Source of the DNA: Gammaproteobacteria bacterium
Lineage (GTDB): Bacteria; Pseudomonadota; Gammaproteobacteria; Steroidobacterales; Steroidobacteraceae
DNA length: 64,000 nt
Assembly: GCA_025358295.1 (NCBI GenBank)
Contig: JANYJY010000031.1
Location: 1-64,000 of the forward strand
Direction of reading: 5' to 3'
The position numbers were made by a program, and so were the translations under genes. The notes below the pieces were generated by a model. The model worked only from the letters and a program-made list of their open reading frames with translations. It had not been told where the DNA came from and ran no database searches. Positions 9,391 to 20,686 of this stretch are shown in pieces. How positions within the stretch are numbered: the stretch's first letter is position 1; the number at the start of each line of letters is the position of its first letter.

Positions 9391-11271
9391 TTACGGATTG
9401 CTGGGCGTCTGAGGCAGCCCGGCCGCCGGAAATCCCCTCAGGCCGAATAGCTTGCGGACATCAGGACTGCCGTTGCCGTAGATATAGTTGTAGTTGTAGC
9501 TCGGAAAGCTGGCATCCCAGTAACCGTCATTTCCAGGAATGTTTCGACGGTAGAACTGAAAGGGAGCGGGAGCGTTGGCACCGCCTAACAGGGTCTGAAA
9601 GGCACCCGCCGCATAGAGGAAGTAGTTGACGTTCCCCAGTCGATGATGCCTCCCGAACCTCTGCTCAAACAGAGCCAGAGCGCCGACGAATTCCGGCGAG
9701 GACACCGACGTGCCGATCACACCGTAGAATCCGCCGCCTGCGCTGACGCCATACGCCACCACCGCCGAGCTATCGTCCGCACCGCAGCTGGTCGCAAGGC
9801 CGCTTGGGCAGCCACCGACCTGCATGCCCACATCCGGTTGAGTGCGCCAATGGTGCGAACCAGTCCTCGCCCAATATTGGTATGCGGGTTTTTTGAATAC
9901 CGAACTGACGCCGCCACCCGCGCCCCAGACACCGCCCGAAACGTTCTGCCCAAGCCCGTAAATATCGTACGGAGCGTCCGGGTCGGCGAAAGCACTCTCT
10001 CGTACATAGGTAGAGTCGAGGATTCCGGCCGTGGCGACAGTGATCAAATTGCCGCCGCCGACCGAGGTCACGTTTGGATCATCCGATGGGGTGCTGACAC
10101 CCGCGACGAAAACCGGCGCAGCACCCGGCGTCCCATAATCCACGCTCGGACACAGAAGGCCTCCCTGATCGCCGGAACTTGCCACGAAGGTGATGCCCTG
10201 TGCATTACCCTGCTCGAAAATTTCGTGATAGGTCTGGAGAATGGACGTTAAATCAACTCCGCCGTTATAGGCGGCCGTGTATTCGAGTTCGCAACCACCA
10301 AAGGATGAGTTGACGATATCGAATTTGTTGCTGTCAACGATAAAGGTGTAACCGTCGATGATGCTTTGATCCAACAAGTCAGGAATGCTGACCAAGGTGA
10401 CATTCGATGCCGGTGCGCCGCCGAGCACTTGTTGCACGTCGAGGCTTGCCTCGAATGAGCCGTTGCCATTTTCGACGCCGCCGCCGTCGACCAGCACCGT
10501 GGTTACACTGGGCGCAGCCACGCCGGTGATTGGAGTGAACTTCTCGTGGTTGAACGCCGCAGCGACGTCGTCGGGGAAGATCAGGTCGGCCATGAGTACG
10601 GCCACATTGACACCCGCGCCGTTGGTCTTGGGACCGTACGCCGGATAGTCATAGGCTTGTTTTAGATCATCAAACCAATACGGACCGGTCACACCGTACC
10701 GATTGTCAACGATATTGCTGACCTGTCCCGTGACGCGCGCATGCACCTGGCGTTCTGGAACAGAGGCGAGTCCCAGGACCCGTACGTTGAGCGCGGCGAG
10801 TTCGCCAGGAAGCTGTAGCTCGGCCTTCGCCATGAAACGCGTCCGGCCTTCTTGAGTGCGACTGTGAATGGCCACGCCGAAGGCGTTGGCCGCCGCGCTC
10901 GCCGACCCACGCACACGCATGCCATGCGCATTGCTTTGAATTACGGTGAATCCACGGGCAGTCAGCGCGGCGCGCACCGCCGCAAGATCGGCCGGTCTCG
11001 GGCCGAAACGCTGCATGAAATCAGATGGCTGCAGCCATTGCTGATAGTTGGGAGAATCCTTATCGTGCAGTTCGGTAAGTAGACCGTCGAGCTGCTGTGC
11101 ATTTCGCAATGGCAGATAGACGGTGAATTCGATCATGCTGGTCGGCGCCGCAGCTTGCACCACTGCCGGCGCCATCTGCGTTCTCCCCACTCGTGGCGCC
11201 GTCAGCGCGGAATGCGAGCCCAATGCCAGGGTCAGCGATATGCCGACGCCCAGCAAACCTTTGGTCTTCAT
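9391..11271 (-). CDS. Secreted sedolisin-type serine-carboxyl protease (S53) with pro-domain
   Basis: The 626-residue product starts at the ATG at 11271, which has AGGGGA seven bases upstream; an in-frame extension to 11466 has no signal-like or conserved sequence. A Sec signal peptide (GVGISLTLALGSHSALTA) is followed by an S53 activation pro-domain (about 40-190), then the peptidase domain. The sedolisin catalytic residues are present: Glu274 and Asp278 in FEASLDVQ, Asp368 in SSGDQG, and Ser522 in GTSVSSP. Sedolisins are usually secreted and active at low pH. The gene is monocistronic, with about 330 bases of free DNA upstream and a hairpin terminator downstream. Confidence 0.9.
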   Translation of the reverse strand: MKTKGLLGVGISLTLALGSHSALTAPRVGRTQMAPAVVQAAAPTSMIEFTVYLPLRNAQQLDGLLTELHDKDSPNYQQWLQPSDFMQRFGPRPADLAAVRAALTARGFTVIQSNAHGMRVRGSASAAANAFGVAIHSRTQEGRTRFMAKAELQLPGELAALNVRVLGLASVPERQVHARVTGQVSNIVDNRYGVTGPYWFDDLKQAYDYPAYGPKTNGAGVNVAVLMADLIFPDDVAAAFNHEKFTPITGVAAPSVTTVLVDGGGVENGNGSFEASLDVQQVLGGAPASNVTLVSIPDLLDQSIIDGYTFIVDSNKFDIVNSSFGGCELEYTAAYNGGVDLTSILQTYHEIFEQGNAQGITFVASSGDQGGLLCPSVDYGTPGAAPVFVAGVSTPSDDPNVTSVGGGNLITVATAGILDSTYVRESAFADPDAPYDIYGLGQNVSGGVWGAGGGVSSVFKKPAYQYWARTGSHHWRTQPDVGMQVGGCPSGLATSCGADDSSAVVAYGVSAGGGFYGVIGTSVSSPEFVGALALFEQRFGRHHRLGNVNYFLYAAGAFQTLLGGANAPAPFQFYRRNIPGNDGYWDASFPSYNYNYIYGNGSPDVRKLFGLRGFPAAGLPQTPSNP

Positions 11272-11603
11272 TGGTTTTCCCCTGTATCCATGGCGTGAAT
11301 AAAATTCCCTGATCCGAGATATTAGTCCCGCCATCGCAAAGAAGACAGTCGAAAACTGACGCGCCGCGCCGCGCTCCCATGAGGTGAGCGAGTTCCATGG
11401 ACGCTTGGAAAACCAACGCCCGGCGCCATGCGATATCCCGAAATAAGGATGTCTTGAATTGAACACATTTTCCGGATGTATGCCGGCGGTTCAGGCTGTT
11501 CTGCCGTTAAGTTTCTCTTAACGCATGGTCAGGTATGGCATTTGTCCTCGGCCGTCGTCCGTCGCAAAGTAGCTGTGCCCCGCAGCGAATTGTGAGACGA
11601 ACC
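11272..11603. other. Divergent intergenic region
   Basis: These 330 bases separate the divergent sedolisin and small membrane-protein genes and should hold both promoters. I saw no convincing protein gene, RNA gene or repeat; the open frame reaching 11466 on the minus strand is judged non-coding. Confidence 0.4.
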
Positions 11604-11867
11604 ATGAGATCTACAGACCAAAATACAACTGATCAGCCCTCTGCAGCGATCGTTTGGTTCGGGCGCGGTGTCGCGGGGCTGCGCGCGATCGGGCCTTACG
11701 CGGCCATTGAGTTGCTTCTGCCGGGCGGCTCGCTGATGGCGCTCGGGCTGTGGCTATTTCAAAAAAGATTCCGGCGCAACCACCCGAGAACCCCAGGAGC
11801 GTGGCGGTTCCAGGATCTGTGGCGACACATACGGCGGGTGGTCAGTCCTGCCGCCCTTGCCGAATAG
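11604..11867 (+). CDS. Small conserved-looking membrane protein
   Basis: An 87-residue protein from the ATG at 11604; an in-frame upstream start at 11535 adds a basic, non-conserved leader. It has one hydrophobic segment (YAAIELLLPGGSLMALGLWLFQKRF) followed by a strongly basic tail, which is typical of single-pass inner-membrane proteins with the tail in the cytoplasm. The core PYAAIELLLPGG resembles a family of small uncharacterised proteobacterial proteins I have seen, but no function is known to me. The gene is isolated, with about 230 bases of apparently empty sequence after it. Confidence 0.6.
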   Translation: MRSTDQNTTDQPSAAIVWFGRGVAGLRAIGPYAAIELLLPGGSLMALGLWLFQKRFRRNHPRTPGAWRFQDLWRHIRRVVSPAALAE

Positions 11868-12097
11868 CCGGGCTGCCTAGACCTGCGTTGGGCCGGGAGG
11901 GACGGGCGATCGACCACTTTTCCCTCGGCAAAAGCTATGCCGATCGCCACGAAAGTGAGTGCAGTCTACAAGCCGCCGATGTCCATGGCGTGAGGATGCC
12001 GCGCCTCCTGCTGTGGCAGAATCATGCCCTCACTATCCCGTAGAAAGTAGATGCCCGCAGCCGGGGTACTTGTCTATTGGCAAGAAAGGGGAATTCC

Positions 12098-14169
<2,072 letters not shown>

Positions 14170-14343
14170 GAGACCGCCCCAGAAGCCCTCCAAATACAGT
14201 GCGGCGGGCGCCTCGGCGGCCGGATCAAATTCCTCTTTGCGACGCAATTCACAATGACGCGACACCGCATTGAGACGCGGCCTTCTACCCAATGAACCCC
14301 GGCCGGGCGCAGCATCAACGGACTTGCTTGCCACGGGTGATGA

Positions 14344-14688
14344 ATGGCCCTGTTTTTCACGAGATCGGTCGCCGTCATGATCGGTGCGCTAGTTGGCGCA
14401 CCGGCCTTGATGTCAAGTATCGTGGGTTGTGCGGCGACGTCTGCGACCCTGCTGGTCCAGCGTGACTTCTCGGGCGAGGGCCGCGGTTACCCTGCCGGCA
14501 ACTCGGACATTGACGTTTGCAGCTCCGAGTATTCACAAGCGTTTGAACGAGCGAAGGACGATGCGCCGCCGGATCCCATGCCGAGTGCCTCGGGTTCTAC
14601 CATGGCGATCCAAGCAGCGGCAAGCGTGGACGTCTGGAGGTCCAAGGCCAACCAGGCCTTCACCGACTGCATGCGCTCGAGAAAATAA
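14344..14688 (+). CDS. Small putative lipoprotein of unknown function
   Basis: A 114-residue protein with a hydrophobic signal ending in SIVGC (Cys29), consistent with a lipobox, followed by a polar domain with two further cysteines (DVCSSEYS and TDCMRSRK). The ATG at 14344 has GGGTGATG just upstream. Regular spacing of the Cys-flanked helices suggests a small helical periplasmic domain, but I recognise no family. It is an isolated gene between the TGT fusion and a convergent membrane-protein gene. Confidence 0.6.
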   Translation: MALFFTRSVAVMIGALVGAPALMSSIVGCAATSATLLVQRDFSGEGRGYPAGNSDIDVCSSEYSQAFERAKDDAPPDPMPSASGSTMAIQAAASVDVWRSKANQAFTDCMRSRK

Positions 14689-14831
14689 ACGACCGATGAT
14701 GCCTCCCGCAGCCACGACCAACTTGGCGTGGTCGGTATCTGGGTGGCAATGAGTATCGATGGAGGCATGACGGGTCAGAAGGCTACGCCGGCGGAGGTTC
14801 TGGGCGAGCGCGGCACGAGAGCCGTGCGCGA

Positions 14832-15392
14832 CTACCGCGGCCACAGCCAACCGAAGATCCCCGCGGTCAGCAGCGAATAGATCAACCCGTCGAACAGATA
14901 GGCCACGGTGGTGCGCCACTGTTGGCGGTACCAGATGGATTGGTGGGGGTGGCCGACGGCATAGGCCATGAGCGATACGAGGACGACAAACTCGAACACT
15001 GCCGTGTAGGGCGCTCCAGCGGAAATGACTTCCTTCGCCAGATAGGCGGTTAGCAGCGATATGGCCAGCAAATAGATGAACCATTGCGCCAGCGGCTTGC
15101 CCATCCCGGGGTCGGGGCCCGTGGCCAAGGTGAGAAAGAAGGCGGGACCGCGCTTGCGCTTCTCCACGTAGTCAGGCAGACGCATTTGCGCGGATGTATT
15201 GGCGAACGGCGCCAGGTATTGGCCTGAAGGAACATTCATGGAACGCAGTGTATCGAGCACGACCTCTTCTTGAGGTAGCTTGTCGAAGTCACGGCGATGG
15301 AAAGGCAGAAACATGTGAACGAGCCAACTCGTCAGAAAAACAGTCACGGCAGAGACGATGATGGGCAACCACAACGAGGCTAGGGGCACCAT
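14832..15392 (-). CDS. Conserved-looking integral membrane protein, function unknown
   Basis: The 186-residue protein has about four membrane helices: near residues 6-30, 105-120, 128-148 and 165-183. A charged region between the first two contains HRRDFDKLPQEEVVLDTLRS and a Pro/Gly-rich stretch. The pattern suggests an inner-membrane protein with a cytoplasmic loop. No catalytic motif is visible. It is encoded on the same strand as, and 81 bases downstream of, the MetF-type gene, so it could be the last gene of that transcription unit. Confidence 0.7.
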   Translation of the reverse strand: MVPLASLWLPIIVSAVTVFLTSWLVHMFLPFHRRDFDKLPQEEVVLDTLRSMNVPSGQYLAPFANTSAQMRLPDYVEKRKRGPAFFLTLATGPDPGMGKPLAQWFIYLLAISLLTAYLAKEVISAGAPYTAVFEFVVLVSLMAYAVGHPHQSIWYRQQWRTTVAYLFDGLIYSLLTAGIFGWLWPR

Positions 15393-15473
15393 GGACTACT
15401 CCTTAAGTTTTTCGTCCTTCGAGGATCGGCAGCGCCTGAGAAGCCAGATGCTAGACCTGCGGCGCATGGAACG

Positions 15474-16355
15474 CTATATGCCGGCAGCCCGCAGGATCTC
15501 GGGAATCCGGTCCTCCCCGCCGATGGCCATGAGATGCACGCCGCCGCAGAAATCGCGCAGTCGCCGGATGGTTCGGGCCGCAATATCGATGCCCACGGCC
15601 GCCTCGCCTTCGGCTCCGGCGCGCTGTAATTCCTCGAGCAGCGCGTCGGGAACTCGAATACCCGGCACATTGGCGTTCAGCCATGCCGCCATTTTCGCTG
15701 ATTTCAGCGGGATGATGCCCGCCAGAAGAGGCACACTCCCGAGCTTGGCAGCATCGACGAATCGCGCCAGCGCAGCGGCGTCGTAAACAGCCTGAGATTG
15801 AAAAAACTGCGCGCCCGCGCCGATTTTTCGATGCGTGTTCTCGACCTCGCGCGCGAGATCCGGCGATCCCGGATTTACGGTCGCGCCGAGAAACATGGGC
15901 GGCGCGCCGTGCAATTCGTTGCCCGCAAGATCGCGGCCGCCGCGCAGCGAGCGGGCGGCGTTGAGCAGTTCGACGGTCGTCAAATCGAATACGCCCTTGG
16001 CGTCCGGGTGGTCGCCCTTTGTCGGGTCATCACCCGTCATGAACAAAAAATTGCGGATTCCGAGCAGGCTGGCCCCGAGCAGGTCGGCCTGCACGGCGAT
16101 CCGATTGCGGTCCCGCGCGGTGATTTGCACAATGGCCTCGATGCCGCGATCCTGCAGCAGATGTGCGACGGATTTGGGCTCGACCGCCATTCGAGCGCGG
16201 GGCGATTCGGTGATGTTGATGGCGTCGACAAAGCCCTGGAGCGCGCCGGCTTTGGCGAAGAATTCGGACAGATCGACGCCTTTCGGCGGTGTCAATTCTG
16301 TCGTGACGGCAAACCGGGCAGCCGAGAGTTTTTCCTCGAACCGGCCCAAGGTCAT
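15474..16355 (-). CDS. Methylenetetrahydrofolate reductase (MetF-type) family protein
   Basis: A 293-residue TIM-barrel protein of the MetF/5,10-methylenetetrahydrofolate reductase family, which uses FAD and NAD(P)H to make 5-methyl-THF. Supporting stretches are TTELTPPKGVD at the start, NITESPRARM, IVQITARDRNR, and FLFMTGDDP followed by the GVFDLTTVELL helix. Later come ATVNPGSP, GAQFFQSQAVYD and PLLAGIIPLKS. The FAQFTQ-type segment and the 'GD' loop match folate-enzyme positions. The ATG overlaps the stop of the acetyltransferase gene by four bases (ATGA), so the two are translationally coupled. A more divergent relative lies at 50749-51693. Confidence 0.88.
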   Translation of the reverse strand: MTLGRFEEKLSAARFAVTTELTPPKGVDLSEFFAKAGALQGFVDAINITESPRARMAVEPKSVAHLLQDRGIEAIVQITARDRNRIAVQADLLGASLLGIRNFLFMTGDDPTKGDHPDAKGVFDLTTVELLNAARSLRGGRDLAGNELHGAPPMFLGATVNPGSPDLAREVENTHRKIGAGAQFFQSQAVYDAAALARFVDAAKLGSVPLLAGIIPLKSAKMAAWLNANVPGIRVPDALLEELQRAGAEGEAAVGIDIAARTIRRLRDFCGGVHLMAIGGEDRIPEILRAAGI

Positions 16356-16807
16356 TTAATGGCGCGTCGATATTGAACGAAGCCGGAGCGCTCGGCGATG
16401 CGGTCGTAAAGCAGCATGGCGTCGGTGTTGGTTTCATGCGTGAGCCAGTGCACGCGTGCACAACCGGCGGCCCGCGCGACGTCGTATACATACTCGATGA
16501 GCTTGCGGCCGATGCCGGTGCCGCGTTCGCCGGGACTGACGAACAAATCCTGCAGGTACACATAGTCGCCGGTGGTCCAGCAAGAGCGGTGGCGAATGTG
16601 ATGCACCAGACCCACGGCAGCTGCGCCGTTCCACGCAAGCGCCGCACCCATAGGCTCAGCAGGATCCAACAACCGCGACCAGGTTACCTCCGTCACCTCG
16701 GGCGCAATGTCGGTTTTGTAGAAGGCTTGATAACCGCGCCACAGCGGCAGCCAGTCGGCGCGCTCATGTGCTGCAATGGGACATATCTGAATGGTTTGAT
16801 TGCTCAT
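16352..16807 (-). CDS. GNAT family N-acetyltransferase
   Basis: A 151-residue single-domain acetyltransferase. The acetyl-CoA binding motif appears as DLFVSPGERGTGIGRKLIEYV (R-G-x-G-I-G), preceded by the beta-strand VGLVHHIRHRS and followed by ARVHWLTHETNTDAMLLYDRIA, the usual motif B with a Tyr near the end. The substrate cannot be told from the sequence. It is upstream of and overlaps the MetF-type gene by ATGA, and lies 21 bases after the response regulator stop region on the opposite side of its own start, all on the minus strand. Confidence 0.88.
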   Translation of the reverse strand: MSNQTIQICPIAAHERADWLPLWRGYQAFYKTDIAPEVTEVTWSRLLDPAEPMGAALAWNGAAAVGLVHHIRHRSCWTTGDYVYLQDLFVSPGERGTGIGRKLIEYVYDVARAAGCARVHWLTHETNTDAMLLYDRIAERSGFVQYRRAIK

Positions 16808-16828
16808 GGTACTTACTTTGTTGGTGGA

Positions 16829-17464
16829 TCAGGCATTAATCAAGCCGTGCCGAATGGCGATCAATGTCAGTTCGGATTGATTGGTGACGCCGAGTTTCTG
16901 CTTGATATTGTACAAGTGGGTGCCGATGGTGGAGGCGGACAGACTCAGATCCGCGGCGATGCGTTGCACCGTCGCGCCGCCGGCAAGCCGCACGAACACT
17001 TCGAACTCGCGCTCCGACAGCCGCTCGACCGGCGATTTCGTGGCGCCGTCGAATTCCGCCAGCGCAAGCTTCTGGGCGAGCGCCGGATCGATATAGCGGC
17101 GCCCCGCGGCGACGACGGTTACGGCTTCGAGCAGTGCTTCCGGCGCGCTGCGCTTGGACAGAAATCCCAGCGCGCCTTCTTGCAGGGCACGGCGCGCATG
17201 CATGGGGTCATCATGAGCGGAGAGCGTCAGCACCTTTGCCGAGGGCTGGCGGGCGCGAATTCGGCGCAGGGCCTCAAGGCCGCCCATGCCGGGCATGGCG
17301 AGATCCATCACCACCACATCGGGGCCGATCTCGGTATAGAGCTGGCAGGCGGTTTCGCCGGAGTCAGCCTCGCCGACCACCGATATGTCCGCGACGGATT
17401 GCAGCAGCAGCCGAAATCCCATGCGTACCACGGCGTGATCGTCCACCAGCAAAACGCGGATCAC
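16829..17464 (-). CDS. LuxR/NarL-family response regulator
   Basis: 211 residues: an N-terminal receiver domain with the acidic pair VDDHAVV, the phosphoacceptor Asp in VVMDLAMPG, Thr/Ser and Lys positions in LTLSAHDD and FLSKRSAP; then a C-terminal LuxR helix-turn-helix (LSEREFEVFVRLAGGATVQRIAADLSLSASTIGTHL). It overlaps the sensor kinase gene by ATGA, so the two form a two-component pair. Its targets are unknown; the neighbouring pqq operon and the palindrome at 18862-18878 are obvious candidates, as NarL-type regulators control PQQ-dependent oxidation in other proteobacteria. Confidence 0.92.
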   Translation of the reverse strand: MIRVLLVDDHAVVRMGFRLLLQSVADISVVGEADSGETACQLYTEIGPDVVVMDLAMPGMGGLEALRRIRARQPSAKVLTLSAHDDPMHARRALQEGALGFLSKRSAPEALLEAVTVVAAGRRYIDPALAQKLALAEFDGATKSPVERLSEREFEVFVRLAGGATVQRIAADLSLSASTIGTHLYNIKQKLGVTNQSELTLIAIRHGLINA

Positions 17465-18822
17465 GTCTGCGCGCTCATGGGAATGTCGGCGCGCAAGCGA
17501 ACGCCGCGACCGTCCCGATTGCCGATGTCGAACGTGCCGCCCAGCTGTTGCACCCGCTCTGCCAACCCGCGCAGGCCGAAATGTCCGGGTCGGGTCCAGT
17601 CCTCTGCCAAGCCAACGCCGTCATCAGTCACGGTGGCGCTGATCCGTTCGGCATCACATTGAACGACGATGTCCACTTGCGAGGCCTGTGCGTGGCGCAG
17701 CGCATTGATAAGGCCCTCCTGAACCACCCGGTAGATGGCGAGAGCGATGCTCGGCCCGAGTTCGAGAGGCAATTCCTGGTGAAGCGACAGTAGAATCGAG
17801 GGATGGCGCCGCTGCCAATCGCGGACCAAGTTCTCCAGAGTGGCGGCAAGGCCGAGCGAATCCAGCGATAGGGGAGTGAGGCGCGGAATCAGGCCGTGCA
17901 TGGCATCGTACAACCGTGCCGCCTCTTCCGAAATCAAGCGCGCAACCTCGCCGGTTGCGGGGTCGCGCACCCCGCCCTGGGTGGCAATGGCCATGGCCAG
18001 GCTGCGGATTGCGGTGACCGACTGGCCGAATTCATCGTGCAGTTCGTGTGCGATCAATCGTCGTTCCTCTTCCACCCGTTGGTCCGCGAGGGATTGCATT
18101 TCGCGCCGTTGCTCGAGACGGGCCTCGGCGTCATGCGCCTTGCGCTCGGCCAACACCTTGTCCTCGACGGCTTGCGCCATGCGATTGAACGCCGTGCCGA
18201 TGGCATGGGCCTCGGTCCCGGCGAGCGGCGGCAGGCGGAAGGACAGATCGCCCTGCTGTATTCGTTCCAGACCGTCCGCAATGACTGGAAAGGGCTTTAG
18301 GGCCCGCTTAACCGACCAGAACGCCAACCCATTCGCGATGACGAACATGATGGCGGCGATGGCGGAAAGGCGGATGATGTCATCCCACGCATCGAGCACG
18401 GCCCGCGAGGGCTGGGCTTGCACCACCAGCATGACATCGCCGCGAAGGGCGAAAACGTACTTTGCCGGATTCGGCGCCAACAGGTGTGAAAACCAGTCCG
18501 GCGCTTCGCGTCCCGCCTTGTAGGTGGCGGCCGGCGACCGGTAGAGGATCTCGCCTGCGGAAGATTCCAGAGTCACCTCGTTGGCACGCACCCGGCCCAA
18601 TTGCTCCAAAAACTGCAACACGAGGTCCGGTCCCCCGACGCGCGAATACACTCCGGCCAGGCGGCCCAGGAGCTGCGATGCCACGCGGTTGGCCGCCTCG
18701 GTCTCCTCGCGCACAGAAGTCCGGGTGCTCTCCACCTCAGCCGCAATCAGGACGATCAAGAAGGCGGCGCTCAAGGCCGCTACGACGAGATTCAGGCGGG
18801 TCCGCAGTCTCATTGGGCGCAT
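17461..18822 (-). CDS. NarX-type membrane sensor histidine kinase (HisKA_3)
   Basis: 453 residues with a membrane helix near residues 9-28, a periplasmic sensor region of about 125 residues, and a second helix (SAIAAIMFVIANGLAFWSV). A HAMP domain (ALKPFPVIADGLERIQQGDLS), a HisKA_3 dimerisation/phosphoacceptor helix (RRLIAHELHDEFGQS, His in HELHDE) and an HATPase_c domain (VVQEGLINALRHAQA, DDGVGL, GLRGLAERV) follow. This order is typical of partners of NarL-type regulators. Translation could start at 18822 or at a second ATG at 18813. The gene is divergent from pqqA with 136 bases between the starts; the kinase's ligand is unknown. Confidence 0.92.
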   Translation of the reverse strand: MRPMRLRTRLNLVVAALSAAFLIVLIAAEVESTRTSVREETEAANRVASQLLGRLAGVYSRVGGPDLVLQFLEQLGRVRANEVTLESSAGEILYRSPAATYKAGREAPDWFSHLLAPNPAKYVFALRGDVMLVVQAQPSRAVLDAWDDIIRLSAIAAIMFVIANGLAFWSVKRALKPFPVIADGLERIQQGDLSFRLPPLAGTEAHAIGTAFNRMAQAVEDKVLAERKAHDAEARLEQRREMQSLADQRVEEERRLIAHELHDEFGQSVTAIRSLAMAIATQGGVRDPATGEVARLISEEAARLYDAMHGLIPRLTPLSLDSLGLAATLENLVRDWQRRHPSILLSLHQELPLELGPSIALAIYRVVQEGLINALRHAQASQVDIVVQCDAERISATVTDDGVGLAEDWTRPGHFGLRGLAERVQQLGGTFDIGNRDGRGVRLRADIPMSAQT

Positions 18823-18861
18823 GGTACCAGGGCAGTGTCGGGGCGGGCGGGGCGTCGGCCG

Positions 18862-18878
18862 CTCATGAAAATCATGAG
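18862..18878. promoter_or_regulatory. Perfect inverted repeat between the sensor kinase and pqqA (candidate operator)
   Basis: CTCATGA (18862-18868) and TCATGAG (18872-18878) form a perfect 7-base inverted repeat with an AAA spacer, and a third TCATGA copy follows at 18886-18891. It lies 40 bases from the kinase start and about 80 bases upstream of pqqA, so it could serve either divergent promoter. A two-fold symmetric site with a further half-site fits a dimeric regulator. Binding by the adjacent NarL-type regulator is inference. Confidence 0.45.
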
Positions 18879-18958
18879 TCCAGTTTCATGAAGCCGTTGA
18901 TTCGGTGCAACCCGCCTTAGGCGGAGGATGAGGCCGTATCTAATGTAGGAGCTCCGAA

Positions 18959-19033
18959 ATGACCTGGGAAACCCCTCAAGCAGTTGAATTGCGGTTTGGT
19001 ATGGAAATTACGATGTATGTGTCTAATCGCTGA
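18959..19033 (+). CDS. pqqA: PQQ precursor peptide PqqA
   Basis: A 24-codon gene whose product begins MTWETPQAVELRFGMEI and ends TMYVSNR. Glu16 and Tyr20 are spaced E-x3-Y, exactly the pair that PqqE cross-links and that becomes the PQQ skeleton; the FG-x-E-x-T-x-Y core and the basic end match the PqqA family. AGGAG at 18947-18951 lies seven bases before the ATG. It is the first gene of a complete pqqABCDE operon; a 46-base gap leads to pqqB, and the operon otherwise has overlapping genes. A small CCGCC-TTA-GGCGG hairpin (18912-18924) sits upstream of its ribosome binding site. Confidence 0.96.
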   Translation: MTWETPQAVELRFGMEITMYVSNR

Positions 19034-19079
19034 ATAGCGAGGGCGCGCGTCCGAGCGTGCGGCCGGCGCCCATTTCTTC

Positions 19080-19994
19080 GTGAAAATCCGGGTTCTGGGG
19101 TCGGCCGCAGGCGGTGGTTTTCCCCAATGGAATTGCAATTGCCCCAACTGCAGCGGCTTACGCTCGGGCACCTTGCATGGGCGGGCCCGCACCCAGTCTT
19201 CCATCGTCGTCGGCGACGGCGCTTGTTGGGCGCTGGTCAATGCCTCCCCGGACATCCTGGCGCAATTGCAGGCAAATCCTGACTTACAGCCCGGTCGCGG
19301 CACGCGGGACAGCGCCATTTGCGCCATTGTGCTGGTGGACGGACAGGTCGATCACACCACCGGGCTTTATATGCTGCGAGAGGCGGTCCGTCCGTGGCCC
19401 ATCTGGTGTACCGACAGCACTTTTGCCGACCTTACCCGCGGCAACCCGGTATTCGGCGTGCTGGGGTATTTCTGCGGCGTCGATCGGCACCGTATCGGGT
19501 TGGATGACGCCGGGTTCACCATCGATACCCTGCCCGGAGTGAAATGGCGCGCTTTGCCGGTGGCCAGTAAGCCCGCTCCCTATTCGCCGAATCGCGATGC
19601 TCCCGTCGCGGGCGACAATCTAGCTCTGGTGATCGAGGACGCAAGCAGCGGCAAGACGGCGGTCTACGCTCCCGGGTTGAGCGCCATTGACGACGCGGTG
19701 TGGCAAGCCATGCAATCCGCCGCATGTGTGATGGTCGACGGCACCTTTTGGACCGACGATGAGATGGTGGATCTCGGCATCTCACGCAAGCGCGCGCGCG
19801 ACATCGGTCACCTGCCGCAAAGCGGCGCGGGTGGGATGTTGGAATGGCTGGATCGCCTGCCGTCCGGCACGCGCCGAATTTTGATTCACATCAACAACAC
19901 CAATCCCATCCTCGACGAAAGCTCGGCGCAGTCGGCCGACCTTAAGCGCCGACGCGTCGAAGTGGCCTGGGACGGCATGGAGATCGTGCTTTGA
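19080..19994 (+). CDS. pqqB: PQQ biosynthesis protein PqqB
   Basis: 304 residues of the metallo-beta-lactamase-fold family PqqB, now thought to hydroxylate the PQQ intermediate. The family start [20 protein letters not shown] with the paired CxC region is unmistakable, as are [17 protein letters not shown] and [11 protein letters not shown], and [10 protein letters not shown] near the end. Length is normal (about 300). It begins with GTG at 19080, weakly served by a Shine-Dalgarno sequence, and its TGA overlaps the TTG start of pqqC (TTGA), giving translational coupling. Confidence 0.96.
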   Translation: MKIRVLGSAAGGGFPQWNCNCPNCSGLRSGTLHGRARTQSSIVVGDGACWALVNASPDILAQLQANPDLQPGRGTRDSAICAIVLVDGQVDHTTGLYMLREAVRPWPIWCTDSTFADLTRGNPVFGVLGYFCGVDRHRIGLDDAGFTIDTLPGVKWRALPVASKPAPYSPNRDAPVAGDNLALVIEDASSGKTAVYAPGLSAIDDAVWQAMQSAACVMVDGTFWTDDEMVDLGISRKRARDIGHLPQSGAGGMLEWLDRLPSGTRRILIHINNTNPILDESSAQSADLKRRRVEVAWDGMEIVL

Positions 19995-20686
19995 ACGCTG
20001 CGTGGAGCAGAGAAGAATTCGAGGCGCAGCTGCGCAGCCAGGGCCGCGCCTATCACATCCATCATCCGTTCAATGTGCTGATGAATTCCGGCGGCGCGAC
20101 GCCCGAGCAAATTCGCGGCTGGGTGGCAAATCGCTTCTATTATCAGATCAACATCCCGATCAAGGACGCGGCGATCCTATCCAATTGCACGGACCGCGCG
20201 GTGCGCCGCTCCTGGGTGCAACGCATTCTTGACCACGATGGCTACGGCAACGATCCCGGCGGCATCGAGTCCTGGTTGCGACTGGCGGAGGCGGTGGGAC
20301 TTTCGCGGGAAACGGTAGAAAGCCTGGGCGAAGTACTGCCGGGCGTGCGATTCGCGGTCGACGCCTATGTCAATTTCGCGCGCCGTGCCCCCTGGCCGGA
20401 GGCGGTTTGCTCCTCGCTCACCGAGCTGTTCGCGCCGGAGATTCACAAGCAGCGCCTCGCGAATTGGCCCCAACATTATTCATGGATAGACCTTGCGGGC
20501 CTGCAGTACTTTCAAAGCCGGGTCAGTCTGGCGCGCCGCGACGTGGAGTTTGGTCTCGCCTTCACCTTGGACCGCTTCAATACGCGCGCCTTGCAGGAGC
20601 GTGCGCTGGATATACTGAAGTTCAAGCTCGACGTGCTGTGGCAGATGAGCGATGCCATGGCCCTGCGCTACCAGGTGCCCGCATGA
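19991..20686 (+). CDS. pqqC: Pyrroloquinoline-quinone synthase PqqC
   Basis: 231 residues of the all-helical, cofactor-free oxidase PqqC, which catalyses the last ring closure and eight-electron oxidation. Conserved segments include [46 protein letters not shown], and [17 protein letters not shown], which carry the active-site His and Arg residues. The start is TTG at 19991, overlapping the pqqB stop, and the stop overlaps the pqqD ATG (ATGA at 20683-20686). Confidence 0.96.
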   Translation: MNAAWSREEFEAQLRSQGRAYHIHHPFNVLMNSGGATPEQIRGWVANRFYYQINIPIKDAAILSNCTDRAVRRSWVQRILDHDGYGNDPGGIESWLRLAEAVGLSRETVESLGEVLPGVRFAVDAYVNFARRAPWPEAVCSSLTELFAPEIHKQRLANWPQHYSWIDLAGLQYFQSRVSLARRDVEFGLAFTLDRFNTRALQERALDILKFKLDVLWQMSDAMALRYQVPA

